Origin: Rugamonas violacea
GTDB taxonomy: Bacteria > Pseudomonadota > Gammaproteobacteria > Burkholderiales > Burkholderiaceae_D
DNA: 38,953 nt
Assembly (NCBI RefSeq): GCF_016461825.1
Contig: NZ_JAEMNU010000016.1
Location: 44,197-83,149 of the forward strand
Reading direction: 5' to 3'
Position numbers and translations under genes: made by a program. Below, in pieces: positions 37,221 through 38,953 of the stretch. The first letter of the stretch is position 1; every line of letters starts with the position of its first letter. The notes beneath the pieces are model-generated. The model made no database searches, had not been told where the DNA came from, and saw only the letters and a list, made by a program, of their open reading frames with translations.

Positions 37221-37248
37221 TTGTATATTCCGCAGGGTGGGCTATAGT
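37221..37248 (+). promoter_or_regulatory. Predicted sigma70 promoter in the sppA downstream region
   Basis: TTGTAT (37221-37226) and TATAGT (37243-37248) are 16 bp apart. No coding sequence follows within reach, but a series of stem-loops ending in a terminator-like hairpin does. Confidence 0.5.
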
Positions 37249-37254
37249 GATTTT

Positions 37255-37435
37255 GTAGTTCTTTCCAAGGGAGGCCGATATAAACAGTTTATCTTGTTGT
37301 CAGCACAATCTTGAAGTCAGTCAGATGGAACTACTCAACCTCATCATTGATGCGGAGTAGAGAGAATTTCGATTCCTCGTAATGCGTCCCGCAATGGGAC
37401 GGAAGACAGCGGCTCCATGCCGCTGTCTTCCTTTG
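37255..37435 (+). ncRNA. Candidate structured small RNA
   Basis: A predicted promoter precedes about 180 nt with no credible open frame but several stem-loops: CTACTC/GAGTAG (37331-37336, 37355-37360) with an inner CATCA/TGATG pair, GTCCC-GCAAT-GGGAC (37386-37400), and a 13-bp terminator-like hairpin (37401-37431). A short dyad ATAAACAGTTTAT lies at 37280-37292. I recognise no Rfam family; 6S RNA and tmRNA do not fit. This is inference from layout and pairing. Confidence 0.4.
37401..37434. terminator. Strong hairpin with short T tract
   Basis: A perfect 13-bp stem (GGAAGACAGCGGC at 37401-37413, complement at 37419-37431) with a 5-nt loop is followed by TTT on the plus strand. It may end a plus-strand RNA from 37255 and also serve the minus-strand gene that ends at 37480. 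Confidence 0.75.
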
Positions 37436-37479
37436 TGCGCGCGGTTGGTGCGGCGCGGCGACGGGGGAGGGCGGGGCGC

Positions 37480-37899
37480 TCAGGCGCCGTTGACGCAACT
37501 CAGTTCGGGCGGCACCGGCTTGCGCTGCGCGGCCTTGGGCGGCGGCGTTGTCGCTGCCGCTGCGGCGTCCGGCAGGACGGCCAGGTCGCTCAGGACGACC
37601 AAATCGCTCAGGACGGCCAGGTTTTCCGCCCGCTCGGGCACGCTGGCGGCGAAGCCGCCGGCCTCCAGCCAGGCGCAAAAATTGCGCTGGGTCTTGGCAT
37701 GCCACTGGGTCTGGCGCGGCGCCAGCGTGGCCGCCACGCTCAGCTCGACCGGGGTGTTGCCTGCGCGCCAACGTGCCAGCGCCAAGTTGGCCTGGTGCAG
37801 CGCGGCCTGTTCCGTCGCCAATTGTCGATGCGGGTCCTGCGCGTTTTGCTCGTGGCCGTCGGCACAGGCGGGGCAGCATGGGTGCGGTTTGCTATTCAT
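37480..37899 (-). CDS. Hypothetical small protein with N-terminal Cys/His cluster
   Basis: I do not recognise this 139-residue protein. The N-terminus has closely spaced Cys and His residues (KPHPCCPACADGHEQ), which could bind a metal. The middle part (about 30-90) is predicted helical with AALHQANLALARWRAG and a KTQRNFCAWLEAGGF stretch. Near 100-116 a threefold 6-residue repeat of the type VLSDLV is encoded by an 18-bp DNA repeat; the C-terminus is Ala/Pro-rich. A good Shine-Dalgarno (AAGGAT, seven bases) supports the start and argues that the gene is real. Upstream lie three direct repeats and an FNR-like box, so it may be an oxygen- or stress-responsive gene. Confidence 0.7.
   Translation of the reverse strand: MNSKPHPCCPACADGHEQNAQDPHRQLATEQAALHQANLALARWRAGNTPVELSVAATLAPRQTQWHAKTQRNFCAWLEAGGFAASVPERAENLAVLSDLVVLSDLAVLPDAAAAATTPPPKAAQRKPVPPELSCVNGA
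37573..37626. repeat. Three 18-bp tandem repeats inside the hypothetical gene
   Basis: Units at 37573-37590, 37591-37608 and 37609-37626 share CAGGACGRCCARRT. They keep the frame and encode three VLSDLV/VLPD-like hexapeptides. Confidence 0.8.
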
Positions 37900-37926
37900 A
37901 CGGCATCCTTTGAAATCCATCTTCAA

Positions 37927-37983
37927 CGATTCCTAACGCCCGCCTTCATGTATTCCCAACGGGCATTAGGCCGATTCCTAACG
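37927..37983. promoter_or_regulatory. Three direct repeats spaced 22-23 bp
   Basis: ATTCCTAACG (37929-37938), ATTCCCAACG (37952-37961) and ATTCCTAACG (37974-37983) agree at 9 of 10 positions and lie two helical turns apart on one DNA face. The outer two extend to 12 bp (with CG in front). They sit upstream of the minus-strand hypothetical gene and look like a cooperative activator or repressor site. Confidence 0.55.
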
Positions 37984-38017
37984 AAGTTTCAGTTTAACAA
38001 TTAATCCGCCCCCGTAC

Positions 38018-38031
38018 TTGATGTAGGTCAA
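38018..38031. promoter_or_regulatory. FNR/ANR-like box between the hypothetical gene and rsuA
   Basis: TTGATGTAGGTCAA matches TTGAT-N4-ATCAA at 9 of 10 positions. It is 118 bp upstream of the minus-strand hypothetical gene and 98 bp upstream of rsuA. On the minus strand a weak -10 (TAAACT) lies at about the class II distance, so the hypothetical gene is the likelier target. Confidence 0.5.
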
Positions 38032-38094
38032 TGAAAAGTGCTCATGCATCGCGCCGTCCGCGTCGCCGCCGCCGCGCCGCGCGGGCCGTCCGCC

Positions 38095-38122
38095 TTCACG
38101 CTCGCGGCGCCATCTGTTAAAG
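38095..38122 (+). promoter_or_regulatory. Predicted promoter of rsuA, possibly leaderless
   Basis: TTCACG (38095-38100) and TTAAAG (38117-38122) are 16 bp apart. The rsuA ATG begins 8 bases after the -10, so transcription would begin at or next to the start codon; no Shine-Dalgarno is seen. Confidence 0.4.
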
Positions 38123-38129
38123 TCTCGCC

Positions 38130-38852
38130 ATGAGTAAATTATCCCTAGACCGCATCCTGCAATCGCAGGGCTTTGGTACCCGCAAGTATTGCCGTGCCCT
38201 GATCGACGATGGCGAAGTGAGCATCGCCGGCGTCACCCAAACCAACTACCGCAGCACCGTCGACACCGAGGGCCTGGTGTTGAACGTCTTCGACGAGGAG
38301 TGGGTGTACCGCGAACACCTGTACCTGGCGCTGAACAAGCCGGCCAATTACGAGTGCTCGCGCAAGCCCAGCCACCATCCCGGCGTGTTGACCTTGCTGC
38401 CGGAGCAATTCACCTGGCGCGAGGTGCAACCGGTCGGCCGGCTCGACCACGACACCACCGGCATGTTGTTGATGTCCGACGACGGCCCCTTCATCCACGC
38501 CCAGTCCTCGCCCAAGCGCCACGTGCCCAAGGTCTACCAGGCCACCACCCAGGAGCCGGTGACGGCCGAGCTGGTGGCCAGCTTGCTGGCCGGCGTGCAG
38601 CTGCACGACGAGCCGGCGCCGCTGGCGGCGCTGGTTTGCGTGGCGCGCGGCGAGCACCAGCTGGAGATCGTGCTGGAGCAGGGCAAGTACCACCAGGTCA
38701 AGCGCATGCTGGCCGCCGCCGAGAATCATTGCAGCGCACTGCATCGCTCGGCCATCGGCGGCCTGACCCTGGAATCGCTCGGCATCGCCGAGGGCGAATG
38801 GTGCTATCTGACGGCGGAGCAACTGGCGCTGTTGGCGCCACTCGGCGCCTAG
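38130..38852 (+). CDS. rsuA: 16S rRNA pseudouridine(516) synthase RsuA
   Basis: RsuA makes pseudouridine 516 in 16S rRNA. The 240-residue protein has an N-terminal S4 domain (LDRILQSQGFGTRKYCRALIDDGEVSIAG, about 6-34) and the RsuA catalytic domain: ALNKPANYECSRKPSHHPGVLTLL, GRLDHDTTGMLLMSDDG with catalytic D106, and the signature GKYHQVKRMLAAAENHCSALHR. The combination of CS in NKPANYECS and VQLHDE matches RsuA better than RluB, RluE or RluF. It appears monocistronic, with a possible leaderless transcript. Confidence 0.94.
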   Translation: MSKLSLDRILQSQGFGTRKYCRALIDDGEVSIAGVTQTNYRSTVDTEGLVLNVFDEEWVYREHLYLALNKPANYECSRKPSHHPGVLTLLPEQFTWREVQPVGRLDHDTTGMLLMSDDGPFIHAQSSPKRHVPKVYQATTQEPVTAELVASLLAGVQLHDEPAPLAALVCVARGEHQLEIVLEQGKYHQVKRMLAAAENHCSALHRSAIGGLTLESLGIAEGEWCYLTAEQLALLAPLGA

Positions 38853-38917
38853 CAGGCCGCGGCGGCACGCCACCAAAGCCCGTCCAAGCCGGCGGCGCAA
38901 CCCAGCGGCGCAAACCT

Positions 38918-38945
38918 GGGGTCGGACCCCCAGGGGTCCGACCCC
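38918..38945. repeat. REP-like inverted repeat at the right edge
   Basis: GGGGTCGGACCCC (38918-38930) and its exact complement GGGGTCCGACCCC (38933-38945) are separated by two bases. Each half is itself nearly palindromic. This GGGGTC-x-GACCCC type resembles REP elements that accompany REP-associated tyrosine transposases; none is visible before the window ends. It could also act as the rsuA terminator hairpin. Confidence 0.75.
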
Positions 38946-38953
38946 GGCTCTTT

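Larger units (their letters stand above)
37091..37479. other. 389-bp region between sppA and the hypothetical gene
   Basis: No protein gene is supported; the longest tempting frame is an 11-codon ATG frame at 37325 without ribosome site. The region holds the imperfect inverted repeat after sppA, the predicted promoter, the candidate small RNA and the terminator described separately. Confidence 0.6.

Noticed and set aside
37325..37360. An 11-codon ATG frame inside the candidate small RNA
   Set aside because: There is no suitably spaced Shine-Dalgarno, and the bases fall in a stem-loop.

Overview
The window is a high-GC stretch of bacterial chromosome with 28 protein genes, no rRNA or tRNA gene, no CRISPR array and no transposase. 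Protein families and gene order point to a betaproteobacterium of the family Oxalobacteraceae (Massilia, Duganella and Janthinobacterium relatives). The best markers are a CqsA/LqsA-type autoinducer synthase with its own kinase and response regulator (the jqs type described in Janthinobacterium and Duganella), a rne-rluC-gph-Rieske-sppA neighbourhood, and a moaA-mobA-moeA block next to rne. This is recognition by eye; no database search was run.

Layout from left to right. (1) 33-3981, minus: ribF then ileS. (2) 4189-8060, minus: a TonB energy-transduction operon tonB-exbB-exbD-exbD followed by a secreted TPR protein, closed by a strong terminator. (3) 8581-13498, minus: the stress module prkA-yeaH-ycgB. 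(4) 14098-17760, plus: an ADA-family deaminase that looks like an adenine deaminase, and an FtsX/YbbP-like permease without an adjacent ATPase. (5) 17757-21461: a quorum-sensing locus, jqsR and jqsS on minus and jqsA on plus, divergent across 146 bp. (6) 21545-25423, plus: a truncated globin, rmuC and a propionate-CoA-transferase-like enzyme with an extra C-terminal region. (7) 25494-29900, minus: chrA, moaA and a single-ORF MobA-MoeA fusion. (8) 30157-33222, minus: rne with a long leader; then 33888-37090, plus: rluC, gph-like phosphatase, Rieske protein and sppA. (9) 37091-38953: a possible structured small RNA, a small hypothetical gene, rsuA, and a REP-like inverted repeat at the right edge.

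The most interesting signals are regulatory. The jqsS-jqsA intergenic region carries one perfect FNR/ANR-type palindrome and a second 9/10 match over the jqsS start, which suggests oxygen control of quorum sensing; a truncated globin gene lies directly downstream of jqsA. A third FNR-like box, followed by three direct repeats spaced 22-23 bp, lies between the small hypothetical gene and rsuA. A promoter, several stem-loops and a terminator-like hairpin between sppA and the hypothetical gene suggest an unannotated RNA of about 180 nt. Other points are the MobA-MoeA fusion with TTG start and a possible internal MoeA start, the TTG start of yeaH, a hairpin that may bridge a distant Shine-Dalgarno to gph, and a hexamer repeat across the stop codon of the CoA-transferase.
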